Assembly: GCA_021784555.1 (NCBI GenBank)
Contig: JAJYHY010000017.1
Span: 1 to 45,397, forward strand
Direction: 5' to 3'
Origin: a bacterium
GTDB taxonomy: Bacteria; Verrucomicrobiota; Verrucomicrobiia; Limisphaerales; UBA8199
DNA: 45,397 nt
Shown: positions 37,195 to 45,397 of the stretch, piece after piece
Numbering within the stretch: position 1 is the first letter of the stretch
How the letters are laid out: every line of letters begins with the position of its first letter
Program-made: the position numbers and the translations under genes
The notes under the pieces: model-generated
The model's input: only the letters and a program-made list of their open reading frames with translations
Database searches by the model: none
Told to the model about the DNA's origin: nothing

Positions 37195-40095
37195 ATGAAC
37201 GGAAACACGCGAAAGAGCTTCCTCTCACCCCTTGCCTGGCTGGCTGTCCCGACGCTCGCCCTCGGGCTTTGCTTCGTCTCATCCGCTGCCAGGGCTGAAT
37301 CACCCATGGCTCGCCAACGATCGCTGCTGGATTTCGGCTGGAAATTTCATCTCGGAGACGACTGGGGCACCGGCGAAAATCTCGCCAAGGCCGGCTCCAG
37401 TTCCGGCCCGGCGGCCAGCGGCTTTAATGACGCGACCTGGCGAACGGTGAACCTGCCGCACGATTGGGCGGTTGAATTGCCCTTTGACAGGCATGCGAAC
37501 GGTTCGCACGGATTCAAACCGATAGGCCCCGGATTTCCTCAAAACAGTGTCGGCTGGTATCGACGCGCCTTCCGGTTGCCGAAGGCGGACGCGAGCAAGC
37601 GACTGTGGCTGGAGTTTGACGGCGTGTATCGCGACTGCCGCGTCTTTCTCAACGGCTATTTCATCGGCCATCACGAGAGCGGGTACAGCAGCTTTCGCTA
37701 TGACATTACCGACGTGGCCAACTGCGGCGGCAAGAACGTTCTGGCGGTGCGGGTGGATGCCTCGCAATTCGAGGGCTGGTTTTACGAAGGCGCGGGAATC
37801 TATCGGCACGTCTGGCTGGTCAAGACCGGGCCGCTGGCGGTGGCGCCCGATGGGGTGTTCGTCTATTCGCGCTTCAAGAACAACGTTCCTAAAGGCCCCG
37901 TCACCATCCATATCGATGTGCGCTTGCGCAATGACCAGAAGGCGCCGGCCAATGCGGACGTTAGGTGTGAGGTCATTGGCCCCGACAATAAGTCCGTTGC
38001 CTGGATTCAAACCTCGGAAAGGCTGGCAGCTTGGTCCAAAGGGGAAGTGGAGCCGCAAATCGAGTTCAACTCGCCGGTGCTTTGGTCGCCCGAATCACCC
38101 CAGCTCTACAAGCTCATCACCACCGTCGAGTCCGGAGGCGAGACGGTCGATCGGGTGGAAACGCCTTTCGGCATCCGTACCGTGCAGTTTGATGCGAACA
38201 AGGGCTTTCTGCTCAACGGCAAGCCTTATGTTCTAAAAGGCACCTGCAACCACCAGGACCACGCCGGGGTCGGCTCGGCCTTGCCGGACCGCCTGCAGTA
38301 TTTCCGCATTGCTCGATTGAAAGACATGGGGTGTAACGCTTATCGTACGTCGCACAATCCGCCCACCCCGGAATTGCTCGATGCTTGCGACCAACTCGGA
38401 ATGCTGGTCATGGACGAGAACCGGCTTTTGGGCAGCGATGCCGCCAATCTGAAGCGGTTGGAAGGTCTGGTCCGCCGCGACCGCAACCATCCCAGCGTAA
38501 TTATCTGGTCGATTGCCAACGAGGAATGGGTCCAGACCACCCCGGCGGGAGGGCGTGTGGCGGCGACAATGCAACGCTTGGTTCACCGGTTGGACCCCAC
38601 ACGCCAGGTCACGGAAGCGGGAAATGTGGGCAATGTCTATAGGGGGCTTAACCGCATCATCGACGTGCGCGGCTGGAATTACAACATCGGGCGCGACGTG
38701 GACGACTACCACGCCGAGCATCCCAACCAGCCCAATGTCGGCACCGAGCAGGCCAGCACCGTTTGCACCCGCGGCATTTATGCCAACGACCCCAAGCGCG
38801 GCTACGTCAGCTCGTACGACGATAACGCTCCGCCCTGGGCCTACACGGCCGAGAAATGGTGGAGTTTCTTCGCCGCTCGTCCGTGGCTTTCCGGCGGCTT
38901 CGCCTGGACGGGTTTTGATTATAGGGGCGAGCCGACGCCTTACGGTTGGCCGTGCATCAACTCCCATTTCGGAATCATGGATACATGCGGGTTCCCCAAG
39001 GATAATTTCTACTACTACCAGGCGTGGTGGAGCGACCGCACCGTGTTGCATCTGCTGCCGCACTGGAATTGGCCTGGCCAAGAAGGCCAGGACATTGATG
39101 TGCGCTGCTTCAGCAATTGCCAAGAGGTTGAACTCTTTCTCAATGGCCGGAGCCTGGGCCGAAAGACCATGCCGAAGGACTCGCACCTGGCTTGGAGCGT
39201 GCCTTACACGCCGGGAACGCTCCTGGCCAAAGGCTATCGGGCCGGGAAGGTGATTGCGCAGGAGAAAGTCGAAACCACAGGCGCGCCCGCGGCGATTAAG
39301 CTCGTTCCAGATCGGGCGGCCATCAATGCCGACGGCCAGGATGTGAGCGTCATCACCGTGGTGGTAACCGATTCAGAAGGGCGGACGGTGCCGGTCGCCG
39401 ACAACCTCATCCATTTCGAGTTGAGCGGGCCGGGCAAGATTCTGGGGGTTGGCAATGGCGACCCCAGTTGCCATGAACCGGATGTCTATATCGCTCAGCC
39501 GGCGACTCGCTCGATTCAACTGAATCACTGGCTCATGAAGCGCGTTTCAAGCACTGCCGACCGGCCAGAGTTGGCGGAGACTTGCGATGAGAGCGGCTGG
39601 CGCCGAACAGACGTGCGAAAGCCAACCGGTCCCCTTGAGCCAGGCGAATCGGCCGTGTTCCGCGCTCATTACACTCCCACGGGCGAGGATTTAAATGCGA
39701 CCCATGTCACCCTGAATTTCGGGACTATTGACGATGACGGCTGGGTCTATGTGAATGGCAAAAAGGTCGGCGAAGCCCACGATTGGGCCGTCTCCCACTC
39801 CTACGAAATTGGCCGTTTTCTCCATGCCGGGGATAACACGATAGCCGTGGCGGTGAAGAACAGTGAAGGGCCCGGAGGGTTAAGCAAAGGCGTCTCTCTC
39901 CTGGTTCAAGAAAAGCCGGTTCGCGTTCACTGGAAACGGAGTGTCTTCAACGGGCTGGCCCAGATCATCGTGCAATCCTCAAAGAGACCTGGCGAGCTTG
40001 AATTAACCGCCCGTTCCCCAGGACTCGAATCCGAGGTTCTGTCTATAGCCACGCGTGCCTGCAAACCGATACCGGCTGTTCCGGTGTTTCAATAA
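37195..40095 (+). CDS. Glycoside hydrolase family 2 protein (beta-galactosidase-like)
   Basis: The 966-residue protein starts with a signal peptide (about 1-35, LAWLAVPTLALGLCFVSSAA). It shows the GH2 layout: sugar-binding jelly roll (LLDFGWKFHLGDDWG, NLPHDWAVELPFD), immunoglobulin-like middle, and the TIM barrel with the acid/base Glu443 in WSIANEEW and nucleophile Glu518 in GTEQAS. A DUF4982-like and Big domain region follow (VISVITVVVTDSEGRTV). Between LGVGNGDPS and the closing SVFNGLAQIIVQSS lies an added beta-sandwich (about 790-900, GWRRTDVRKPTGPLEPGE, then GWVYVNGKKVGEAHDW), probably a carbohydrate-binding module. It is predicted to release beta-galactose or a related beta-sugar from polysaccharides or glycans in the periplasm. 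Confidence 0.93.
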   Translation: MNGNTRKSFLSPLAWLAVPTLALGLCFVSSAARAESPMARQRSLLDFGWKFHLGDDWGTGENLAKAGSSSGPAASGFNDATWRTVNLPHDWAVELPFDRHANGSHGFKPIGPGFPQNSVGWYRRAFRLPKADASKRLWLEFDGVYRDCRVFLNGYFIGHHESGYSSFRYDITDVANCGGKNVLAVRVDASQFEGWFYEGAGIYRHVWLVKTGPLAVAPDGVFVYSRFKNNVPKGPVTIHIDVRLRNDQKAPANADVRCEVIGPDNKSVAWIQTSERLAAWSKGEVEPQIEFNSPVLWSPESPQLYKLITTVESGGETVDRVETPFGIRTVQFDANKGFLLNGKPYVLKGTCNHQDHAGVGSALPDRLQYFRIARLKDMGCNAYRTSHNPPTPELLDACDQLGMLVMDENRLLGSDAANLKRLEGLVRRDRNHPSVIIWSIANEEWVQTTPAGGRVAATMQRLVHRLDPTRQVTEAGNVGNVYRGLNRIIDVRGWNYNIGRDVDDYHAEHPNQPNVGTEQASTVCTRGIYANDPKRGYVSSYDDNAPPWAYTAEKWWSFFAARPWLSGGFAWTGFDYRGEPTPYGWPCINSHFGIMDTCGFPKDNFYYYQAWWSDRTVLHLLPHWNWPGQEGQDIDVRCFSNCQEVELFLNGRSLGRKTMPKDSHLAWSVPYTPGTLLAKGYRAGKVIAQEKVETTGAPAAIKLVPDRAAINADGQDVSVITVVVTDSEGRTVPVADNLIHFELSGPGKILGVGNGDPSCHEPDVYIAQPATRSIQLNHWLMKRVSSTADRPELAETCDESGWRRTDVRKPTGPLEPGESAVFRAHYTPTGEDLNATHVTLNFGTIDDDGWVYVNGKKVGEAHDWAVSHSYEIGRFLHAGDNTIAVAVKNSEGPGGLSKGVSLLVQEKPVRVHWKRSVFNGLAQIIVQSSKRPGELELTARSPGLESEVLSIATRACKPIPAVPVFQ

Positions 40096-40154
40096 TTAGA
40101 GCCTGTGCTAGATTAGTCAATGACTGGTCAAGTATTCAGCTATAAGGTGCATCT

Positions 40155-40412
40155 GTGAACGGAACGACCACTATTGCGGCCTCGGAAGCCAAAGCCAGGT
40201 TTTCCGAGTTACTAGAGCGGGCCCGGCGGGGCGAAGGATTTGCCATCACGCTGCATGGTCAAGAGGTTGCCTGGCTCACCCCCGCCCGGCAGCCCGCCCT
40301 GAGCGAGGTACGTCGGGCCATTGAGAAGGTGAGATCCAAGCGCATCGTCCTCAATCCTTCCGGCAAGTCCAGGCTAAGAGTGAAAGATCTAATCAACTGC
40401 GGTCGGCAATGA
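40155..40412 (+). CDS. Phd/YefM family antitoxin
   Basis: The 85-residue protein begins at GTG 40155 (TTIAASEAKARFSELLERAR) and shows the Phd/YefM signature: the N-terminal EAKARFSELLERARRGEG helix and the ITLHGQEVAWLTPAR strand, typical of DNA-binding antitoxin N-domains. Its C-terminal half binds the toxin. The stop overlaps the toxin's ATG (ATGA at 40409-40412), the standard arrangement. It probably autoregulates. Confidence 0.9.
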   Translation: MNGTTTIAASEAKARFSELLERARRGEGFAITLHGQEVAWLTPARQPALSEVRRAIEKVRSKRIVLNPSGKSRLRVKDLINCGRQ

Positions 40413-40831
40413 ATTTTGCCCTCGACTCATCTTTTGCTCTCACTTGGGTTTTGGAGGATGAGGCCACAGTGGAGACAGATCGGGTGCTGGATTCCTTGGG
40501 CGAAGGGACGCGCGCTCTGGTACCCGCGCTGTGGAGATGGGAGGTTGCCAACGCTCTGCTGAGCATCGAACGCCAGAAACGGGCTACGAGGGCCGCTATT
40601 AGCAGCCACCTCCTGTTTTTTCGCTCGCTGCCTATCGATATCGACGGCGCGTCTCTAGATCGGGTCTGGGATGCAACCCAGCTTTTGGCGCAACGCCACT
40701 TACTGACGAGCTACGACGCCGCCTACCTCGAGCTAGCCCTGCGCCGAGGGGTGCCGTTGGCTTCTCTGGACCAGCCACTCAGGGCGGCTGCCAAGGCAGA
40801 GGATGTTCCTCTCCTGCCGGAATGGCACTGA
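40409..40831 (+). CDS. PIN domain ribonuclease toxin (VapC-like)
   Basis: The 140-residue protein is a PIN-domain endoribonuclease toxin. Acidic active-site residues are visible: Asp6 in MNFALDSSFALTWVL, Glu in WRWEVANALL, Asp in TSYDAAYLELALRRG and Asp in LASLDQPLR. It is encoded as the second gene of a Phd-type pair whose antitoxin overlaps it by four bases. The target RNA is unknown; VapC homologues cut tRNA-fMet, the sarcin-ricin loop or other tRNAs. Confidence 0.92.
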   Translation: MNFALDSSFALTWVLEDEATVETDRVLDSLGEGTRALVPALWRWEVANALLSIERQKRATRAAISSHLLFFRSLPIDIDGASLDRVWDATQLLAQRHLLTSYDAAYLELALRRGVPLASLDQPLRAAAKAEDVPLLPEWH

Positions 40832-40843
40832 ACCGGTCGGAAC

Positions 40844-40859
40844 CTGACAAAAATGTAAG
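40844..40859 (+). promoter_or_regulatory. Possible CopR/CusR-type operator upstream of the RND genes
   Basis: CTGACA (40844-40849), an A4 spacer and TGTAAG (40854-40859) form an inverted repeat with one mismatch. This resembles cop-box type sites (CTTACAnnnnTGTAAG) that OmpR-family heavy-metal response regulators bind. It lies about 45 bases before the adaptor start. No regulator gene is in the window. Confidence 0.4.
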
Positions 40860-40904
40860 CTCGCCGTCAGGATATTGACAGATTTGGTTTAATAGGCTCA
40901 CACG

Positions 40905-41909
40905 ATGAAACGTTGGATCTTCATAACGATCCTGGGCGTGGGCACGGTGGCCGGTGTGATTTACGCTTATCGGCTGACGAGCGCCGGACAACGGTCTGGA
41001 GCGGAAGGTGACGCCCCCATTCAGCCCGAGTCCAGAATCGAGCGCAGCACAAATGGTGAGCCAGTCGTAAACCTGGATGCGGCGACCCAGACCCGCATCG
41101 GGCTCCAGACGGTGGCGCTGGCGCCGATGACATTGCCGCGGGTGCGCACCGCATACGGGCAAGTTTTGGCGCCGACGCCGCTCATCTCGCTGGCGAGTGA
41201 TATTTCGGCCAGCAGTGTCGCACTCGAGGCTTCGAGCAACGACTATGCCCGGCTAGAGACCCTTTTTAAGCAAGGCCGGAACACCTCGGTCAAGGCGCTT
41301 CAAGCCGCCCAGGCGGCCATGCAACACGATCAAATTGCCCTTGATACCGCCAAGGCCCATCTGCTGTCGGAGTGGGGAGAAGCCATTGCCACTCACGCGG
41401 ACCTGGACACCTTTCTCAGCTCCCTGGCCGCGCGCCAGACGGCCCTGGTGAGACTCGACCTGCCCGCGGGCGAGAGCCTGGAAGAACCGCCGATTGGGGC
41501 GCGGCTGGTCCTGCCTTGCGGAGGAGACCCAGTCCGGGCGCAATTCATGGGTCCGGCCGCTACAATCGATCCTCTGGTTCAAGGCCAGGGCTACCTGTTT
41601 GTGGTGACGAATGCCGCACCGCGTTTGACCCCGGGGCTGACGCTCAACGGGTTCATCGAGTTGCCGGGTCAGCCGCGTCAAGGCGCCCTTGTTCCCGCCT
41701 CGGCAATTGTCCGCTCGGATGAACAGACGTGGGTTTACACCACGGTCAGCGCGGTCAAATTCGCGCGGCGGGCGGTCGGCCTGGTTGAGCCGATTCCCGG
41801 AGGTTGGTTTGTAAGCCAGGGAGTAGCGCCAGGCGAGCGAGTGGTGGTAAAGGGCGCGCAGATGCTGCTCTCGGAGGAGCGCAGGGGTCAAATCGAGGAA
41901 GCGGACTAA
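40905..41909 (+). CDS. RND efflux periplasmic adaptor
   Basis: The 334-residue protein is a short HlyD/CusB-type membrane-fusion adaptor linking a CusA/CzcA pump to an outer-membrane channel. It has an N-terminal membrane anchor (residues about 4-22, IFITILGVGTVAGVIYAY), a lipoyl-like strand region (YGQVLAPTPLISLASDISAS), a short coiled hairpin (YARLETLFKQGRNTSVKALQ), and a beta-barrel and membrane-proximal domain (GYLFVVTNAAPRLTPGLTLN, then ALVPASAIVRSDEQTWVYTT). The hairpin is shorter than in CusB, and no Met- or His-rich metal site is visible. No outer-membrane factor gene lies next to it. The pump follows after 18 bases. Confidence 0.9.
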   Translation: MKRWIFITILGVGTVAGVIYAYRLTSAGQRSGAEGDAPIQPESRIERSTNGEPVVNLDAATQTRIGLQTVALAPMTLPRVRTAYGQVLAPTPLISLASDISASSVALEASSNDYARLETLFKQGRNTSVKALQAAQAAMQHDQIALDTAKAHLLSEWGEAIATHADLDTFLSSLAARQTALVRLDLPAGESLEEPPIGARLVLPCGGDPVRAQFMGPAATIDPLVQGQGYLFVVTNAAPRLTPGLTLNGFIELPGQPRQGALVPASAIVRSDEQTWVYTTVSAVKFARRAVGLVEPIPGGWFVSQGVAPGERVVVKGAQMLLSEERRGQIEEAD

Positions 41910-41927
41910 CGCGCCAACGCCACCCCC

Positions 41928-44900
41928 GTGCTAAGCCGGATCGTTCAATTCTCCCTGCGCCATCGCGGTGTGGTCGTTGCGCTGGGCCTGATCGTCCTCG
42001 TCTATGGGCTTTATGTCGCCACCCGCACCAAGCTGGATGTCTTCCCCGAATTCGCTCCGCCCCAAGTGGTGGTGCAGACCGAATCGCCGGGCTTATCTTC
42101 CGAAGAAGTCGAGCAACTGGTTACGCTGCCTATCGAGACGGAACTCAACGGGACACCGGGACTGGAGGCAATCCGCTCCCAGTCGATTCAGGGGTTGTCA
42201 GTTGTAACGCTGGTGTTCCGGGATAGCACCGATGTTTTCCGCGACCGGCAGATGGTCAGCGAGCGCCTCGGAGAGGTCCTCAGCCGTTTGCCTCAGGGGG
42301 CGGGGCCGCCGCGCATGGGGCCGCTGACCTCATCGACCAGCCTGACGATGGTCATGGGACTGACTTCCACCAACCGGACGCCGATGGAACTGCGGACCTT
42401 CGCCGATTGGACATTCCAGCCCTACTTGCTCAGCGTGCCGGGGGTGGCCAAGGTCGATGTCTTCGGCGGGGACATTCGGCAGTTGCAGATTCAGGTCAAG
42501 CCCAAGCGTCTGCTGGCCTACGGCTTATCGCTCGACCAAGTACTGGCGGCGGCGCGACAGGCGACCGGCGTGCGGGGAGGGGGCTATGTGGAAACGGCTA
42601 ATCAGCGGGTGGTCATTCGCACGACTGGCCAGGCCCTCACGCCCCGGCAACTGGGTGAGGTCGTCCTGACGCCGCATGCGGGTCTGAGCGTCCGGCTGAA
42701 AGACGTGGCCGAGGTGCGTGACGCCCCGGCTCCAAAGTTTGGCGACGCGCAGATCAACGGCGAATCCGGGGTGGTTCTTCTCGTGTATGCGCAGTACGGA
42801 GCGAACACGCTCGTGGTGACTCGGGCCTTGGAAGCCGCGCTGGACCAGATGAAACCGGCTCTGGCCGCCGAGCGGATTCATTTGAATTCGAGGCTGTTCC
42901 GGCCGGCGAATTTCATTGAGGCCTCCCTGCACAATGTCAGCCACTCCTTGATGATCGGTGGGGCGCTGGTGGCGCTCGTGCTCATTCTCTTCCTGCTGGA
43001 TCTGCGGACGGCCTTCATCTCGTTCATCTCGATCCCCCTCTCGCTCTTAGTCGCAATCATCGTGTTGGACTGGGGCGGCGTCTCCATCAACACCATCACG
43101 CTGGGCGGGTTTGCCATCGCCATCGGCGTGGTGGTCGATGACGCCATCATCGACGTGGAAAACATCTTGCGCCGGCTCCGGGAATTTCGCGCTAATAGGG
43201 AAGCGGCGGCACAGACCGGCGGAATGGGCGCTGGTGGGAGCGGTGGAACGGTGAAGCTTAGCCCGAGGGAGATTCTGGACGTGGTGCGGGAGGCGTCCCT
43301 GGAGGTCAACAATGCCGTCGTCTATGCCACCTTTATCATCGCGACGGTGTTCGTGCCGGTGCTAATGATGGGGGGCGTGCAGGGACGGCTCTTCGCGCCT
43401 CTGGGGATTTCCTTCATCCTGGCCATCCTCGCTTCGCTGGCTATCGCGCTGACCGTCACGCCCGCGCTCTGCTTGGTGTTTCTGTCGCGCGTGTCGCCGC
43501 ACGTCGAACCGCGCCACGTCCGCTGGCTGAAGAAGTGGCACCTGGCCTGCCTGCACGGAGTGAGCCGCCGGCCACGCACAATCGTCGGGCTGGTTCTGCT
43601 CGTTTGCCTGGCCGCGGCCGCTACCCTGCCCTTCTTCGGGGGCGAATTCTTGCCCGAGTTTCACGAAGGCCATTACATCCTGCACATGGGCGCGGTGCCG
43701 GGGACCTCCCTGGCCGAATCCATTCGCATGGGCAAACGGGTGGCGCGGGCGCTCTTGAAGAACCCCTATATCCGCTCTGTTTCTCAGGAGGCCGGCCGCG
43801 CGGAGAACGGGGAGGACCCCTTCGGGCCCCAGTACAGCGAATTGCACGTGGACCTCCGTCCCCTCAAAGGCGCCGACATCGATAACGTGGAGGCCGGCAT
43901 TCGGCGGACGCTAAGCCGATTCCCCGGTCTATCCTTTACTGTCGAATCCTTTCTGGCCGAGCGGATGGAAGAGACCATCTCCGGCGCCACGGCGCAGTTT
44001 GTCGTGGATATATTCGGCAACGACCTGGCCGTGCTGGACCGCACGGCCGCCCAGGTTCGGCAACTACTGGAAAAGGTGCCCGGTGCGGTCGATGTGAATC
44101 TTCCGGCCCAGCCGGGCCTGCCGGAGATGACCGTGCGGTTGCGGCGGCAGCGGCTGCTCCAATATGGATTCGCCCCGGTGGACGTGCTCGACGCCGTCCA
44201 GACCGCGTACCAGGGCACAACCGTCTCGCAGATCTACCAAGGCAACCAGGTCTTTGATGTAACCGTCATCCTCGACCCCGCCAGCCGGCGCAATCCGGAG
44301 CGCATCGGCGCGCTCCAACTCCGCAACGCCCAAGGGTTGCGAGTGCCCCTGAGCCAGTTGGCGGACATAGAGCCCGCCAGCGGACGCTATAGCGTCATGC
44401 ACGAGGGTGCGCAACGCCTCCAGCAGGTCACTTGCAACGTGGCGGGGCGTGATTTGGCGGCGTTCTCGGCCGAGGTCAAGAGGCGAATTGCCTCGCGGAT
44501 CTCTTTGCCGGCCGGCGCCTACGTCGTTTATACCGGCTCGGCCAAGGCCGAAGCCCAAGCCAAACACGACCTGCTGGTGCATTCGCTCTTGGCCGGCGCG
44601 GGCATCGTGCTGCTGCTGGCGCTGCTCTTCGGCTCGACACGCAACGTGCTGTTGATCCTGGCGAACCTGCCGTTTGCTCTGGTTGGCGGTGTGCTGGCGG
44701 TGTTCGCCACCGGCGGCCTGCTCTCGGTCGGCTCGCTCGTGGGATTTGTCACGCTCTTTGGGATTACGATGCGCAACTCCATCATGCTCGTCTCCCATTT
44801 TGAGCACCTGGTCCAACACGAAGGCATGCAATGGGGGCCGGAAGCAGCTTTTCGCGGGGCTTCCGAACGTTTGCTGCCGATCCTGATGACCGCGTTGGTA

Positions 44901-45086
44901 ACCGCCTTGGGCCTGCTGCCGCTGGCGATTGGCGCGGGCCAGGCCGGGCGCGAGATCGAGGGCCCGATGGCTATCGTCATCCTGGGCGGACTGTTGACCT
45001 CCACGATATTGAATCTGCTGGTGCTGCCCACCCTGGCGTTGCGCTATGGCCGATTTGAGCCGGAGACTGGGGATTTGCGATTTTAG
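41928..45086 (+). CDS. Heavy-metal-type RND efflux pump (CusA/CzcA family)
   Basis: The 1052-residue protein has the RND layout: N-terminal membrane helix (VVVALGLIVLVYGLYVATRT), large periplasmic porter domain (ESPGLSSEEVEQLVTLPIE, then TNQRVVIRTTGQAL), and a membrane cluster with the charged helix AIAIGVVVDDAIIDVENILR, the heavy-metal-efflux signature of the CusA/CzcA class. The second half repeats the pattern (GAGIVLLLALLFGSTRNVLL, GSLVGFVTLFGITMRNSIML). The first Asp of the CzcA proton-relay motif DFGxxxD is not seen; GFAIAIG occupies that position. Start is GTG 41928. The stop codon and final residues GDLRF come from a dispersed repeat (45071-45104). Metal or organic cargo cannot be decided. 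Confidence 0.94.
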   Translation: MLSRIVQFSLRHRGVVVALGLIVLVYGLYVATRTKLDVFPEFAPPQVVVQTESPGLSSEEVEQLVTLPIETELNGTPGLEAIRSQSIQGLSVVTLVFRDSTDVFRDRQMVSERLGEVLSRLPQGAGPPRMGPLTSSTSLTMVMGLTSTNRTPMELRTFADWTFQPYLLSVPGVAKVDVFGGDIRQLQIQVKPKRLLAYGLSLDQVLAAARQATGVRGGGYVETANQRVVIRTTGQALTPRQLGEVVLTPHAGLSVRLKDVAEVRDAPAPKFGDAQINGESGVVLLVYAQYGANTLVVTRALEAALDQMKPALAAERIHLNSRLFRPANFIEASLHNVSHSLMIGGALVALVLILFLLDLRTAFISFISIPLSLLVAIIVLDWGGVSINTITLGGFAIAIGVVVDDAIIDVENILRRLREFRANREAAAQTGGMGAGGSGGTVKLSPREILDVVREASLEVNNAVVYATFIIATVFVPVLMMGGVQGRLFAPLGISFILAILASLAIALTVTPALCLVFLSRVSPHVEPRHVRWLKKWHLACLHGVSRRPRTIVGLVLLVCLAAAATLPFFGGEFLPEFHEGHYILHMGAVPGTSLAESIRMGKRVARALLKNPYIRSVSQEAGRAENGEDPFGPQYSELHVDLRPLKGADIDNVEAGIRRTLSRFPGLSFTVESFLAERMEETISGATAQFVVDIFGNDLAVLDRTAAQVRQLLEKVPGAVDVNLPAQPGLPEMTVRLRRQRLLQYGFAPVDVLDAVQTAYQGTTVSQIYQGNQVFDVTVILDPASRRNPERIGALQLRNAQGLRVPLSQLADIEPASGRYSVMHEGAQRLQQVTCNVAGRDLAAFSAEVKRRIASRISLPAGAYVVYTGSAKAEAQAKHDLLVHSLLAGAGIVLLLALLFGSTRNVLLILANLPFALVGGVLAVFATGGLLSVGSLVGFVTLFGITMRNSIMLVSHFEHLVQHEGMQWGPEAAFRGASERLLPILMTALVTALGLLPLAIGAGQAGREIEGPMAIVILGGLLTSTILNLLVLPTLALRYGRFEPETGDLRF

Positions 45087-45104
45087 ATTCGCGATTCGCG
45101 ATTT
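45071..45104. repeat. 'Gcgattttagattcgc' dispersed repeat, copy 2 (inverted)
   Basis: GATTTGCGATTTTAGATTCG and the following GCGATTCGCGATTT are the reverse-oriented counterpart of the run at 30011-30054. The TAG stop codon of the RND pump (45084-45086) is inside it, and the protein's last residues are read from it. Confidence 0.65.
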
Positions 45105-45109
45105 ATTGC

Positions 45110-45397
45110 GGGGACTGCGGCGTCGTATCCTGAGCGTGAGCCCGTCTCCCACCTTTAAATGCTCCAGCCGGGCGGCCAGCTTCCGGCGCTGGGTTGGCAG
45201 CTTGGCGCGCGGGTGCTCATCCAGGTAACTGTTGGCCTGCCCTCCAGGTAACTACTGGTCAGGTCGTAGAGAAAGAGTTGGCGCTTGGGCTGGGTGGGCC
45301 GAGCCTGCCACAGGCGGCGTTCGACCACGGCGTGGCGGCCTTCCAGCCTGGAGCAGTTCGGCGGGGGAGGCGTCGGGCTGGGCGATGGCGCGGCGGA
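45110..45397 (-). pseudogene. IS1634-type transposase remnant, internally deleted (runs off the window)
   Basis: Read on the minus strand from the right edge, one frame gives EGRHAVVERRLWQARPT and QLFLYDLTSSYLEG, a typical IS1634-family segment containing the first catalytic Asp. It then breaks, and a second frame gives NSYLDEHPRAKLPTQRRKLA and ARLEHLK, which lies far downstream in intact transposases. The junction falls at an 11-base direct repeat TCCAGGTAACT (45220-45230 and 45243-45253), suggesting deletion by recombination between short repeats. Frameshifts are also present further upstream. It is dead, and the rest of it lies outside the window. Confidence 0.6.

Noticed and set aside
40875..40897. 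TTGACA as a -35 box for the RND operon
   Set aside because: No acceptable -10 box lies 16-18 bases downstream, so only the inverted-repeat operator was kept.
44064..45152. A 362-codon minus-strand frame opposite the end of the RND pump
   Set aside because: It is Gln/Arg-rich shadow sequence and starts in the IS1634 remnant; the pump frame explains the DNA.

Overview
The window is GC-rich chromosomal DNA, most likely from a soil or freshwater member of the Verrucomicrobiota (Limisphaerales/Pedosphaera-like). This assignment is inferred from gene content: a DUF1080 secreted protein, a TIGR03790 protein, a Tat-exported Gfo/Idh/MocA oxidoreductase, a large exported PQQ-type propeller protein ending in a 'FFRVK' tail, several signal peptidase I paralogues, and intergenic spacers full of dispersed palindromes. 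No phylogenetic marker was aligned.

Layout. Positions 1-2.0 kb are a gene graveyard: the 5' end of an IS630-type transposase, remnants of two type I restriction hsdR genes, and a fic fragment between them. From 2.2 to 9.1 kb are aspS, an orphan HicB-like gene, a translationally coupled trio (lepB, an NTF2-like protein, a glycerophosphodiesterase), a DUF1080 protein and glnS. From 9.4 to 14.6 kb are a TIGR03790 protein and a 1051-residue exported Ig/Fn3/propeller protein. After them comes a 750-base spacer rich in palindromes.

From 15.6 to 20.3 kb lies the most interesting locus. It holds the bacterial RNA-repair pair Hen1 and Pnkp (3'-terminal ribose methylase; kinase/phosphatase/ligase) with a complete HicB-HicA antitoxin/ribonuclease-toxin cassette between them, all on the same strand. 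A palindromic repeat has also inserted in frame into the Pnkp phosphatase domain. From 20.4 to 28.2 kb are a GNAT acetyltransferase, a thioredoxin reductase, an HpnN/MMPL-type exporter and an M16 peptidase.

From 28.5 to 34.3 kb are a CYTH domain fused to a guanylate-kinase-like P-loop domain, then lepA with two tandem, unusually long lepB paralogues. From 34.6 to 40.1 kb are a small exported protein, a PEBP-like protein, a Gfo/Idh/MocA oxidoreductase and a GH2 beta-galactosidase-like enzyme, suggesting sugar scavenging. From 40.1 to 45.1 kb are a Phd-PIN toxin-antitoxin pair and a heavy-metal-type RND efflux adaptor and pump with a Cop/Cus-like operator upstream. The right edge holds a decayed IS1634-type transposase.

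A recurring theme is that short palindromic or boilerplate repeats not only fill spacers but also reach into coding sequences: inside pnkp, at the putative N-terminus of the M16 peptidase, and at the stop codon of the RND pump. No tRNA, rRNA, riboswitch or CRISPR array was recognised.
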